The notes beneath the pieces were generated by a model. The model worked only from the letters and a program-made list of their open reading frames with translations. It was not told the origin of the DNA and made no database searches. Positions 43,727 to 54,544 of a DNA stretch of 64,000 bases are shown piece by piece. The DNA is from Limnephilus marmoratus (lineage: Eukaryota > Arthropoda > Insecta > Trichoptera > Limnephilidae), in assembly GCA_917880885.1 (NCBI GenBank), contig OU862923.1:23410770-23474769 (forward strand), read 5' to 3'. Numbering within the stretch: position 1 is the first letter of the stretch; the number at the start of each line of letters is the position of its first letter. The translations under genes were made by a program, and so were the position numbers.

Positions 43727-44397
43727 CTAGTTGACCCGGAGAACTTTGTATCACCTTAGAATCAATAACTGTTGTGTTAATTTATTAGCTGAATTAAATT
43801 CAGTTTTTTAATTAAATTAAAAATTACACAATGAAGCAATTATCGAGGCGCAACTGTCGGTGTTTTGTTTTTGTCAGTATCAGAGATAGCGTTTTGTACG
43901 GATTTATATTTTTTGTGATTTTCCTACTTTTCAACTTACTTACGGGAATTACGTTTCATTTTCTTTATACGTATGAGGGAGATTTATTTGAGAGGTGCAG
44001 ACATACGTTCACCGTTTGTCTCATTTTCGACTGTTGACATTTAGTGTGTAAGAAAGAGGGGCAGCATTATAAGTTTAAAAACAAAAGCAAAACAATCAGC
44101 GCATTGAAATTTGACGTTTTTGAATTTTCGGAATTGACTGTATTCAATATTATACTTATCACAATATTGCTGCAGCTTTTTCAAAGATGGGAATTCGTTC
44201 CATACAAAATGTATGCGGAAAAAAATTTTCATCACAATTATTTTTTTCGTGAATTTTCCCGATGTTTTAAGTTTTAATAGCTATTCTGCTCTTCGGGGTG
44301 GAGACAAATCCAACAAATCAAAGATCATAAAAATCTGTCCAGCCGTTCTTGAGTTTTAAATGGTGTAACTAACCCGACTTTGTTTTATATATTAAGA
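43727..44397 (-). mobile_element. Helitron H2, 671 bp
   Basis: On the minus strand it begins TCTTAATATATAAAACAAAG (preceded by A) and ends GGGTCAACTAG (followed by T), fitting A|T Helitron insertion. It lies ten bases from the mariner. It matches H1 without the SINE-B and therefore shows the uninterrupted structure. Confidence 0.75.
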
Positions 44398-44754
44398 TAG
44401 TAAAAAAACATTCTACAAAAAATAATTAATGAAAAATATATTATCTCAAAATCATTACACAAAACTCTTTTTTCACACTTCACATAAAAATAATTTGAAT
44501 TAGAGCAGGATTCAGAAAAGGAAAACATTAGTGCAATTTTCGCAATTTCTGTTTAATAGTAAAGAAGTAAAAAATCTGTCAGAAATCCTACAGGTGCGTA
44601 GTTTAGGGCAGCATGTAGTCTTGTGTGTCTAACAAAAAAATCTATCGCCTGAAATGAAATTCAAACCAGCTTTGCCGTGTTTTTCGTATTGGTAGAACTG
44701 ACAATTTATTAAAAAAAACCTTTGAAAAGAAATAAGTTCAATGTAATACTTCAA
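44398..44754. other. Gene-free spacer
   Basis: AT-rich, ending in three AATTAC units at 44752-44771 where the LINE begins. Nothing else recognised. Confidence 0.4.
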
Positions 44755-46706
44755 TTACAATTACAATTACAAAAGAGCACGCCTTACTAATAATACTATG
44801 GATTGGGATAACTACAAAAAAGCGAGAAACGAATACTCCAAAGACATAAAAAGAACGCATAATGAGTACATAAAAAATAAAATTAACTCAGAAGAAGGGG
44901 ATCCCAAAAAAATTTGGAAAAGCATAAAAGAATTAGTACATGGCGAAAACAAAGACGACATAAAAATTGTAAACTTCCCAAAAGAGATAAACGAAGAAAA
45001 CATGGCTAATAGCTTTAATAAATATTTTATTGAAAGCATCACTCAAATCAACAAATTAATACCCAACATTGTTGCTAACCCCATAAATGAAAATAACGAC
45101 TCAAACAAAGAATTATTGGTCTTCAGAAGAATAAATGCAGAATATTTATTTAAAGTCTTAAATGAAATTAAATCAAAGAATAGTTCAGATGGATTAACTA
45201 TTAGTATAATTAGGGATGCTTTTCCAGTAATTGGATCTACACTATTAAATATTATTAATGAGACGATTGAAGAAGGAAAATTTCCACAATCATGGAAACA
45301 ATCTACCATTATACCGGTTCCGAAGGTTAAAAATACCAGAAAATGTGAAGAATTTCGACCAATCAACACCTTACCAAAATATGAGCAGATTCTTGAAGTG
45401 ATAATAAAAGAACAAATTTTACAATACCTAGATAAACACGATATTCTATGCCAAGAGCAATCAGGATTCAGATCTAATAACTCGTGTGAAACAGCATTAA
45501 ACGTAATTGTCGAAGAATGGAAGGAAGGAATGAATAGTAATAAATTTATCTTAGCAATATTTTTAGACTTTCAAAGGGCATTCGAAACTATAGATCGAGA
45601 AATCTTAATAAGAAAACTTAAAGAAATTGGTTTCTCATCTATAGCCATTAAATTAATAGAAGAGTATTTGAAAGACAGAAAACAGGTAACAAAAATAAAT
45701 AATCAATTCTCAAAACCAATGGAAAATAAATTAGGAGTACCGCAGGGATCGGTCCTTGGACCCCTATTGTTCATACTCTATATTAATGACATGGTGAAAA
45801 TATTTTCAAAATGCAAAGTACGACTTTTTGCCGATGATACACTTATATACTTAATTGGAGATAACTATGAAGAACTAATAAATATTTTAAATAATGAACT
45901 AGATGATGTATCAAGATGGCTAAAAATAAATAAGCTTAAATTAAATACAAAAAAAACAAAATGTATGGTGATTGGATATAAGAAGACATCCAGTGAAAGC
46001 AAAATTAAAATTGATGGTGAAATTATTGAAAATGTTTCTGAAATGAAATATTTAGGAGTCATATTAGATTCCAAACTAAACTTCAATAGACATGCCGAAT
46101 ATACCCACAAGAAAATTGGCAAAAAGATATCTTTTTTGGGAAGAATTCGGCCTAAAATTTCCAGAAAAACCGCCATCACCATTTACAATTCAATTATTGC
46201 TCCACACTTCAACTACTGTTCAAGTATCCTTTTCCTTTGTAATGAAAGAGAACAGAATAAATTTCAAATTCTCCAAAACAGAGCAATGCGAATAATACTC
46301 CGAAGAAATAGATTTTCAAAAATAATTAAAATGCTAAAGGAACTTAATTGGTTAACAGTGAAACAAATACTGACCTTGAACACGTTGATATTTATTCACA
46401 AAATATTAAACAACATGTTACCAAAATACTTCACAAATAAAATCGTATACAATAAGGACATTCACAGACATTACACAAGGACTTGCAAGGAAATAAGATT
46501 AAACAAAAAGGACAAAACGAATACGCAAAACAGTCTGCTGTACAAAGGAATTAAGTTGTATAACACACTACCAGAAACTCTTAAGTCCTCACCAATTGAA
46601 AAGTTCAAGATGGATTGTAGGAGCTACATAAAACAAAAACAAAAAATTTTGTGATTTCAAAAAATTTTATGAATTTAAAATATTATAATTAAAAAAAAAA
46701 AAAAAA
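44755..46706 (+). mobile_element. 5'-truncated LINE with intact RT frame
   Basis: The element starts in the middle of ORF2, just before the reverse transcriptase, and ends in a run of 17 A residues near 46690-46706. The endonuclease half is absent, as expected for 5' truncation during target-primed reverse transcription. The 618-codon frame without stops suggests a fairly recent insertion. Confidence 0.8.
44798..46654 (+). CDS. LINE reverse transcriptase (N-terminally truncated ORF2)
   Basis: This would copy the element's RNA at a nicked chromosomal site. Of 618 residues, about 1-110 are the linker typical of jockey/CR1-group ORF2 (MDWDNYKKARNEYSKDIKRT). RT motif A is FLDFQRAFETID with D257. 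Motif B is GVPQGSVLGPLLFILYIND. The catalytic pair is D346-D347 in LFADDT, with Phe where many relatives have Tyr. The thumb and C-terminal region carry LGVILDSKLNFNRHAEYTHK and end LYNTLPETLKSSPIEKF. The apurinic endonuclease normally upstream is missing, so this copy cannot move alone. The ATG is simply the first in a frame that opens after a TAA near 44742. I assign it to the CR1/jockey-like group without a firm clade. Confidence 0.85.
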   Translation: MDWDNYKKARNEYSKDIKRTHNEYIKNKINSEEGDPKKIWKSIKELVHGENKDDIKIVNFPKEINEENMANSFNKYFIESITQINKLIPNIVANPINENNDSNKELLVFRRINAEYLFKVLNEIKSKNSSDGLTISIIRDAFPVIGSTLLNIINETIEEGKFPQSWKQSTIIPVPKVKNTRKCEEFRPINTLPKYEQILEVIIKEQILQYLDKHDILCQEQSGFRSNNSCETALNVIVEEWKEGMNSNKFILAIFLDFQRAFETIDREILIRKLKEIGFSSIAIKLIEEYLKDRKQVTKINNQFSKPMENKLGVPQGSVLGPLLFILYINDMVKIFSKCKVRLFADDTLIYLIGDNYEELINILNNELDDVSRWLKINKLKLNTKKTKCMVIGYKKTSSESKIKIDGEIIENVSEMKYLGVILDSKLNFNRHAEYTHKKIGKKISFLGRIRPKISRKTAITIYNSIIAPHFNYCSSILFLCNEREQNKFQILQNRAMRIILRRNRFSKIIKMLKELNWLTVKQILTLNTLIFIHKILNNMLPKYFTNKIVYNKDIHRHYTRTCKEIRLNKKDKTNTQNSLLYKGIKLYNTLPETLKSSPIEKFKMDCRSYIKQKQKIL

Positions 46707-46979
46707 CTGCAATATGAAATATTATAATCAATTAGAAATTTGTAAACTTTAATGTACAAATTACTAAAATAAAATTCAAATAAATCACTCATTGCCAATC
46801 ATTTGAAACTCCAACTCTTCGCCTGCTCAAAAATCCATGGTAAAAATTTTCGTTTATATCTGCTCACGTCAAACTGACAGCGCATTTGTGACATTCGGAT
46901 TCTGAACGAGGCTTTGTACCGTAGTTTGTCGGCATTCCATGTCTATCACTTACTTTTTTGTAAATAGTTTTTGATTTTT
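46707..46979. other. AT-rich tail and spacer
   Basis: Holds a second A-rich stretch ending AAATAAAATTCAAATAAATC. Nothing coding. Confidence 0.4.
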
Positions 46980-47230
46980 CAGCGGGCCTTATCATCGAAA
47001 TCTTGGTACTCTTCACAGAAAAACCGCATTCGAGGTGGCTTGGTTATGTACGTCCTAAAAATTCAAACGACTGAATTCCACTGAAATTTAGCCTAAAACC
47101 TACGCGATTCCACAGGGAAGACTCTAGGGGGCTGTCCTAGGCAAAGTTGGTATTAGTAATTCCAAAGAATGTCCAAGAGGCTGCGCCTACTATGGAGGTT
47201 GCCGAACTATGGCAGCACAGGGACCTAGAA
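46980..47230 (+). pseudogene. Decayed RTE-like LINE C-terminus
   Basis: Frame-broken codons near 47029 read W-L-G-Y-V-R-P, the R-W-L-G-x-V block seen at 2.1 kb. Further on, GGCTGCGCCTACTATGGAGG and GGAAGACTCTAGGGGGCTGT are GC-rich, as in that family's 3' part. The fragment is very degraded and its identity is tentative. Confidence 0.35.
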
Positions 47231-47544
47231 GGCACCCAGGCAAGGCAATAGATTCCTGATCAGAATACCGATCGACCAGTTGATTAGTCAGACATCTATG
47301 AAAAATCGAAATTTGAGTTGAGAAAGCAGTTTTGTGTAAAAGTGTACCCACTAACTGGTACAATACTCATTACTTATTACTTATTACTCAATAAACACCA
47401 CCAAAGTTACTAGGTGTAAATTTCAACATCATATACTTATGTACTAGACCGTTATTCCTCCCGGTGCTATTTTATAGCATATTTAACATGTAAAACACGG
47501 ATACGTATAAATAATATTTGATTTATGGCGAGCATTCCTCATTT

Positions 47545-47690
47545 TTTTGGAAACCCTTTTCCTTCCCAGAACTCTCCTCTCCTTCCTTTCCTTAAAAAAC
47601 CCTCCACACAGCAAGCATCCTCAAAGATGGCATAGGCCCTAAGGGAAATTATTTACCTCAGGGTCTCCTGTGTGGAGCTCATGTAAAACA
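47545..47690 (+). repeat. SINE-B copy 6, 3' part only
   Basis: Contains CCCTTTTCCTTCCCAGAACT, CCCTCCACACAGCAAGCATC and CTGTGTGGAGCTCATGTAAA, the 3' third of SINE-B. The 5' part is absent. Confidence 0.7.
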
Positions 47691-47900
47691 AACATTATCT
47701 CAGTACTTTGTATTTGGAGATGTCTGACTAATCAACTGGACGATCGATATGACGGTTCCACGATAACCGTATTAAATTAAAATTATTAAAACCGTGATAA
47801 AAGTATTTCAACATCCCTTTGAACAGTCTGAAAAAGTGGAAAAATATCTCACAACCTAACCTAACGTAACCTATATAACCAAGTTTTGAAGTAAAACTTC

Positions 47901-48080
47901 TTTACGCCCGCTTGACTTAGGGAGTAAGCTGGTGAATGCGTGACGAAAGCGTTACGAAAAGTGTGATCGGGCGAGGCGAACGGTCGGGCCTTTACGTACG
48001 TTTGACTTGGGGATTAAGCTGGTGAATGCGTGACGAGAGCGTTATGAAAAGTGTGATCGGGCGAGGCGAGGCGGAAGTTG
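47901..48080 (+). repeat. Two 90-bp tandem units
   Basis: Units start TTTACGCCCGCTTGACTTAG and TTTACGTACGTTTGACTTGG. Both contain AAGCTGGTGAATGCGTGACG and GTGTGATCGGGCGAGGCGA. The unit is GC-rich, related in wording to the loop at 5.37 kb. It is flanked by GAAGTAAAACTTC on the left and AAGTTTTACTTC on the right. Confidence 0.7.
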
Positions 48081-48842
48081 AGAGGGAGATATAAGTTAGT
48101 CAAGTTTTACTTCAGTCGTGTGGTCTAAAGCACACTCGTTTTTTTCATCACTTTTTTGACATAGGAGTGATGAAATTTGACTTTGTTGAGTTGTCCGGTC
48201 ACCGAATCCGACATAGAGAAAAATTTGAGAAATTGAGATTATTTTTCACCGTTACTTAATTTTATTGTCAGATATCAACTAATTAAAACAAATTGCAAAT
48301 GTTGGTACTTTGCTATACTTTCATACGAATGAAATTGTTAGATACATAACATAATTTTTGATCATATACGTCCGAATCTCGTGAATAATTTTACTTCGCC
48401 GTAGCCAAAAGCGTAATTAAACTGTTTTGTGGGCTTTGAATATAACATTTTTATTTAATCCGGCACCAAGAGAGAGAAGTATCATGTTTTTGATAATATT
48501 TTTGTAGAATACAGACAAATGTTTGGAGAAACAAGCGACATGTGAATTGTTTTCAGTATTAATAAAGGTTAGAGTGATATGAAATATAATAAAATAAAGG
48601 TTATTTTAATAAAGGCAAATCTGAAAATATTTGAGAAAGATCTTTTAATCCATAATTTTTTTTATTTAAGGAAGATAAAGAAGTCTGGAAAAATGGTTAT
48701 ATCGGTTGAGATATGAGATCGTCGATGAGGTATTTTTAATCGTGTTGAAATTTCTTTTCATTTCTAACGATTCAATTATTTTCCTCCAAAAAATTGTTGA
48801 AAATTTTCAATCCACTTATTGTGTTGAACGTATGTCTTAAGG
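48081..48842. other. Gene-free stretch
   Basis: Begins with CTTCAGTCGTGTGGTCTAAA and GCACACTCG, wording seen in insect RTE-like repeats, then AT-rich sequence without frames or families. Confidence 0.4.
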
Positions 48843-49576
48843 CAGGGATAGGCAAACTTATATTTCAAAGAGCCAAATTTAATTTAATTGAATGGTTGTA
48901 ATTAAACATTACAACCATTAAAAAAATTGAGTGCCAAATCTGTTTATTATTTACCCAACATTTATTATAATTCCAGCACTTCGTTAAATTGCGCTAAAGA
49001 AATCTTGATTTCATACATAATAAAGATTTTATTCGTTAATTAAAAATAATAAGTAATTAAGGAATTCATATAAGTATTTAAATCGTGACAATGATCGACA
49101 AATACTTAATGCGCACAATGTCTTGTATCTCCTTGGAAAGTTTGAGAAAGTCAGGTTTGTATGTTGTTATTCTTCATTTTAGGCACAATTCCAGGTTCTC
49201 ATCAATAAGACGACTACTCAGTTAACTCTTGATAAAGTTATTGATTGAAAAGATAATTCGTATGAATATGTGGAACCGAAAATGGAAAGAACAGCAAATG
49301 CGATTTTTTTCAGCTGATCATAAGAGTCAGGAATATTATTCCAGGCGTTGAAGATGATCATGTCGTCCTTCTCCGGGTCTTTCAAAGCATACTACTTGTG
49401 TTATGAACTAAGCTCACATTTGTTCTTCCCCAATATTTCCAAATCAACACAAAGACTTCAAATTTAGAGCTCCTTATTTCCCTGTTTTTTAAATTCAGCA
49501 ATTGTATTTCAAAGAGCCGCACTTGAGGGGCCAAAGAGCCGCATACGGCTTCGGAGCCGCACTTTGCCGACCTCTG
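48843..49576. mobile_element. hAT-like non-autonomous element, 734 bp
   Basis: Ends CAGGGATAGGCAAACTT and, inverted, CAGAGGTCGGCAAAGTG. Subterminal AAAGAGCC motifs are typical of hAT MITEs. A perfect 8-bp target duplication TCTTAAGG lies at 48835-48842 and 49577-49584. The interior is AT-rich and has no transposase. Confidence 0.88.
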
Positions 49577-49734
49577 TCTTAAGGTATGAAAGAGACATGC
49601 GTGTATGAGGGAGACAGCATAAGTAACGTATAGAAGGGGTATGATTGTTGTCCATTTGTCCTCTTTGCAAATAGGCTTCCTGGAACAACAACACTGTACA
49701 GGTCTCCTAATAACTGGATTCATAATTAGTTTAT
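49577..49734. other. Spacer
   Basis: Short sequence between the hAT element and a LINE tail. Nothing recognised. Confidence 0.4.
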
Positions 49735-50790
49735 TTTTATTTTTATTTTTTTATTAGTTTTTATATACCATATACATGTAATATAATCATGAGTAAATAC
49801 ATTTATGTAATTACATTTTCAGGTTACAATCGGATTAAACTCAAATCATTAAATACTAACATGCAACATTGATTAGAAACAGTATAAACATATATATGTA
49901 TATAATATATTACCTTTACGAGAGTGTAACTACTTGTGTGTAAAGGGAAGAGAAAAAATAAATTAAATTAAAAAAAATTAAAATAAAAAATTATAAAACA
50001 TACATTATGTTTACGTACTTACATAAACCCAATGTGTAAAAAAATAAAATAATATAAAAAAAAATAATAATATAAAATAATTTTTTTAATAAGTATTGTT
50101 AATTAAAGGTTAATGCGGTTCTAAGTAGCTAAATTATTTAAGATATTATTGTTTAATTTATTTTTGAATTTATTGTAGTCAGGTTCTAATCTCAGCTCTA
50201 TTGCTATTTGATTAAACCACACCACTCCATTGTACGTGTAGTAGTGTTGTGCAAAACTGGTATGCATTAATGGCGTACACAAGCGACCCACTGTGTTTTG
50301 CCTATTGCTCTCAATGTGGACCATGGTGTGGTGCGACTTCTTAGAATAGTCTTTGTGTATTTGAAGCAGTGTATTTTTTATATATGTATTTTATGACTTG
50401 AAAGTTGAGAGGTTGAATAATCTGATGGTTTCTTAGTAATAATTTTGATTATTAATCTTTGAGTAATTTCCAATGGCAAAATTGAGGTTTTGTAAGCTCC
50501 TCTCCATGCAACGATACCGTATTGTATTATCGAATGGGCTAGCTAGAGCATAGTATATATTTTTAAGAATTTTTAAGTTAAGTATATTTCTGAAATTAAT
50601 AAATATGTATATAAGTTTTCTTAATCTATTTACAGCATTGGTAATTTGAGTCTTCCACTTAAGGTTACTATCTATTATTACACCCAAATATTTTATTTCT
50701 TTTTTATTTGCTATGAATAGACAGTCATTATTTTTAATATATTGGAAGTCCAGATCATCAGACTTATATCCACGCTAATCAACAATAACT
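49735..50790 (-). pseudogene. LINE fragment, RT C-terminal half, decayed
   Basis: On the minus strand, 50687-50433 reads MGVIIDSNLKWKTQITNAVN and IYYALAS, preceded by KKEIKYLGV-like codons. 50324-50121 reads LMHTSFAQHYYTYNGVVWFN. These are the post-catalytic region of CR1/jockey-like reverse transcriptases, here with frame breaks. An AT-rich 3' UTR runs to about 49735. It is related to the fragment at 54.5 kb (IKYLGIIIDNNIKWKNQI). Confidence 0.65.
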
Positions 50791-51103
50791 TAACACGCCA
50801 GCAAACAATAATTTCTTTTTCTCCAAAGAGCAAACAAAAATTTCTTTTTCTACATTTATTTGATCTCCAATGAGTCATGCTGGGTGATAGTTTATAATAA
50901 AAAATGCATTATTACCCCACCAGAATGGAATGTTTTTTCACGAAGTAACTAAAATAAAGTGGTTCATAGAAACCATACACAATAGAAAACTACCTTATAT
51001 TACCTACCCGTAATTACATTTTAAATCTTCAAACTTCGCAAATACACTTTTTGGCGTCATTATTGGTTTAATGAAAACAAATAACTTTGTAAACACCACT
51101 ATA
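50791..51103. other. Gene-free spacer
   Basis: AT-rich. Nothing recognised. Confidence 0.4.
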
Positions 51104-51474
51104 CAGGGTGTCCGGGGGTAAAGCGCATTAAGGTGAGGAGAGGGTGGTGATTCTACGTGGTGGTAGGAGTAAAAAAGATTAACAACTTTTTTCGAAATTC
51201 CAACTTTTTTTTCCCATACAAAAAGATCTACCTACTAAAAATCCTTAGTGTGAGGTACGATTTCACTTGCCGGGCGCCTGCCGGGCACGATCGTGGCAAC
51301 AATAAACGGTGGTGATTCGCCCGTATCGCCGCGCACGCCGGTCTAATTTTATGTTTTTACCACAAAACTACCCCTAAAAGTTGGAATTTCGAAAAAAGTT
51401 ATTTACCTTTTTTACTTACACTCTCTGTAGAATCACCTCCTGAAGTTAATGCACTTTACCCCCGGACACCCATG
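51104..51474. mobile_element. Foldback MITE, 371 bp
   Basis: The left end CAGGGTGTCCGGGGGTAAAG and the reversed right end CATGGGTGTCCGGGGGTAAA start arms of about 105 bp that also share GTGATTCTAC and CTTTTTTCGAAATTCCAACT. TA precedes the left end. The loop is GC-rich (CCGGGCGCCTGCCGGGCACG). It has no coding capacity. Confidence 0.75.
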
Positions 51475-51517
51475 AACATGTTGACACCGGACATGTTGAT
51501 AATTAATATTATATTAT

Positions 51518-51563
51518 CAACATGTTTCGAAAACTACGTTTTTTGTCAGGATATGAAAAATAA
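51518..51563 (-). ncRNA. Hammerhead-like motif, inverted copy
   Basis: On the minus strand: CTGACAA, a loop-stem AAAACGTAGTTTT, then GAAACATGTTGATAAT. It fits the minimal hammerhead layout except that the conserved G of CTGANGA is A, so it is probably inactive. Stem I TATC/GATA is possible. Confidence 0.45.
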
Positions 51564-51571
51564 GAATAATA

Positions 51572-51615
51572 ATAGCCTGACGAAGAAAACATAGTTTTCG
51601 AAATATGTTGATAAT
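51572..51615 (+). ncRNA. Hammerhead-like motif
   Basis: CTGACGA (51577-51583), a strong stem II GAAAAC/GTTTTC with loop ATA, then GAAA and TATGTT. Stem III would be A-U plus a wobble pair, with U at the cleavage position. Stem I is weak. It forms a 38-bp inverted pair with the motif at 51518-51563. Confidence 0.5.
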
Positions 51616-51875
51616 ATTAATTATACAATGGTTTTACAATAGAGGTTTTAAGTTATTTCTTTTCATTAAAAAATTCTAAATAATGACCACATTTCTAACC
51701 CAAATAATAATTATTAACACACTTCTCAACTTACCAGCAATGTTAACTGTTATAATCGTTACAGACGTGGGTATTTTTAGTAATTAATTTGACGAAAAAT
51801 CAAAAAATGGCAAATGGACAATTTTCATCTTTCTTGGCAATGCTTGTATTACCGTTTTCCATTAATATATTTTAA

Positions 51876-52619
51876 ACCGTTTAACCAGCCAGCTGCAGCG
51901 GCCGAAAATCCACATTTCGTCGAAAGTTTTTCTTACGATCGTACAGGGCGGTGCCAATGAGAAAGATTAATTATTCTCCGTACCAATTTTTTAAAATTAT
52001 AACTCAATATCGATTTTATTTCATTCCAAATTTGCTTTAATTTATACCTACATCCAAAAATGCTGAAAGGCGTGATGATAAAACTTTTAAAATGATGTAC
52101 TTTTTGTAATTATTTTTTTTGATTATAAGTATTTATCATTTTTCAATAATTAAATAATTAAATTTCTAAGTTAAATACGAATGTTAAAAAAATCTGAAAT
52201 ATATTAGTTTGGAAGTGCGCAAATAAATACACAAACTGACCAATTTTCGTCAAGAAACACGTATATTTTTTATTTTTGGTTCATATATTTTTTAATGATT
52301 TTATTTAAACTAAAATTAAAATTCTAAAACATGCGATACCCAGGTAATGTATTAATTTATTTTACAGCATGATTATATGATTTGAAATGTGTGTGGTATA
52401 ATACAAAACCTTTTTTGAAAATTTAACAAATCTGCCAACCTATGGTATAACCTTATTATACTAAAAATTCACATATTTTCTCAAAATTTAAAACATGCGA
52501 ATGCTAGATAAAAGAACAATCTTTCGAAATCCATTTATAATTTTTTATGGAAAAGAGTCAATATGTCTAAAATCTGATTTAAAAATGATATATTTCTGGT
52601 TTTCTCAGGTAATACCCTC
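51876..52619 (+). mobile_element. TTAA-flanked MITE P1, copy c (744 bp)
   Basis: Flanked by TTAA at 51872-51875 and 52620-52623. Starts ACCGTTTAACCAGCC and ends GGTAATACCCTC. It matches 6191-6899 throughout with scattered differences. Confidence 0.75.
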
Positions 52620-52623
52620 TTAA

Positions 52624-53061
52624 AGAGCTTCTGGCATTCTGTTTTAGACACAATTCTTGGCTTCTTGTCATCCACCCACCTGAAGTCAGAAGTTTTCTGC
52701 CATCAACCCGTATCATATATGGAAAACGATGTTGTGTTGGACTTCCTAAGGTCATCCGATGGCCGTACAAAGCACCCACTTAAACATAAAATGAAAAAAG
52801 AAAATGTGATTTTTATTTCGGCTACCTTTTAATAATTGTTACCAAGTCACTAATCATATTTCTATCTCGCGGAGAGAAACCTAAAATGGCTATTTCCATC
52901 GATGTCTGCGAAGGCTATTTTCGTCAAGAAGTCTTTGTAAGTCAGTCACCATTCGAGTTCTAAAATTAGGTGGATCACGGGCTTAATAGTTTTATCATAT
53001 TAATGAAACGAAATCTAAAGACCTCATTAATAGGCTTGTGTCACTCTCCGTAGAGAGAAAA
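52624..53061. other. Gene-free spacer
   Basis: No recognised family or coding frame. Confidence 0.4.
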
Positions 53062-53622
53062 AAACGCCCGGGGTCTCAAAATTTTCGTATGATCTGTAGC
53101 TATTCGAAAACGTAAAAATCAATGATTATTTTTACTATTAGCCTGCTAAAATGACCGGAAGTTTTGAAAAAAAAATAGATTTCGTGATTTGGAAAAAAAA
53201 TAAAACAAACGGTCCATATTTTATTATTATGTACCAAACTTAATTTTTTATTCCATAACTGCAGTACACAGAACACAAATTTTTTTTTTGAAAGATGTGT
53301 GGTGTGTTTGTTAAAAATATAAAGGGGGAAAATAACACTTTTTCTGGATGAAATCAGAATTCTTGTTGACTAACTTGTATTCACAAACTTGATTTTTTAA
53401 AAAATTTTTGTCAGCTATACGCATTTTTTAATAACAAACAAAAACAAACGTTAAAAGGTTAAATTATTGAAAAAAAAATTAATTAAAATATATTTTTTTA
53501 GATGTTTTAGGTTTGTTTTCTGATTTTCAATGCATTTTAGCGGGCTAATAACCATTTAAAAAAAAATTAAATGCAGTTCTCATTTTCTTTGTAAGACGCA
53601 ACTTTTGAGACTCCGGGCGTTT
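53062..53622. mobile_element. MITE with GCCCGG-type inverted ends, 561 bp
   Basis: The left end AAACGCCCGGGGTCTCAAAA and the inverted right end AAACGCCCGGAGTCTCAAAA match over 20 bp with one mismatch. An inner pair, TTAGCCTGCTAAAATG and the inverse of CATTTTAGCGGGCTAA, extends the symmetry. The superfamily is undetermined and there is no coding sequence. Confidence 0.7.
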
Positions 53623-54544
53623 CTGAATTTCGACACACCCTACTCATTAAAAATCATTGTTTAATCCGATTGACCATTTTTTTCAATCTTTAAAACCATG
53701 CAAAAACTCACTTGAAAAGGTGAGAAAAAACTCACAGTGCGATATTTTCTTCTTATTTCGTTTGACGTTAAATCGAGACACTTAATGCAGGGATTAAATT
53801 GCATACCGTTCCGCCTGTATTCAGCCTGCAGTATTCAGCATTCAGCTCACATTCAGAGTCTTCTAACCAACATGCCGTCTGACTGAATTTGGCGCCGTTG
53901 CTTTTTATTATATTCCACTTCTCTATTCTTTTAAGAACCCATCCGCATTCCGGGAGTTTAATGTGCTATTACCTCCGGATAAGCCGAGGCATTACTGTTT
54001 TAGTTATTCAAGCAGTTAAACTTCAGAAGATCAAAGGCTATACTTCGGTTCTATGCTCATAATAATATCATAACGAAATGCGATGCGAGGATTGTTGGGT
54101 TCTTTTTCAGACTGGCGATATTTTATCAACGCCTTGTTATTTTAGAATAATATATTATCCCAACAACAGAGGAAAGGAGGCCATTAAAATATTTTGGAAT
54201 CTGGTTTATTAATACCTACGGTTTGGAATAATTAATAGTTTGAAGTAAAAGCTTTTGTTTTCGTTTTTAACGTTTTTACGAATAAAGGGATAAAACCGAC
54301 ACGAATAAACACTGTTACCGTGTGTTAAAATAAAACATTAAAAATATGTTTGTATTATAATGATTTATTAGCAATAAAAATAAAACATTACCTACGCGTT
54401 AATGTAAATATTCACACAACTACAGAATGACACGCTTTGCTTTGCAGACGGAAAATAATAAATTAACCAATTTTTATTTTATTTTTTTAATTATTTGAAA
54501 TATTTTTTTGGATTTACAAAATCAACATCAGAAACACCGCAGAG
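53623..54544. other. Gene-free stretch
   Basis: Near 53820 the phrase ATTCAGC recurs (TATTCAGCCTGCAGTATTCA), a local duplication. No genes. Confidence 0.4.

Noticed and set aside
47855..47880. CCTAACCTAACGTAACCT, resembling insect telomere repeat
   Set aside because: Only about two imperfect units, far too short for a telomeric array.
47939..47965. GTGACGAAAGCGTTACGAAA, hammerhead-like wording
   Set aside because: The core lacks CTGA and the unit is part of a 90-bp tandem repeat with a different likely origin.
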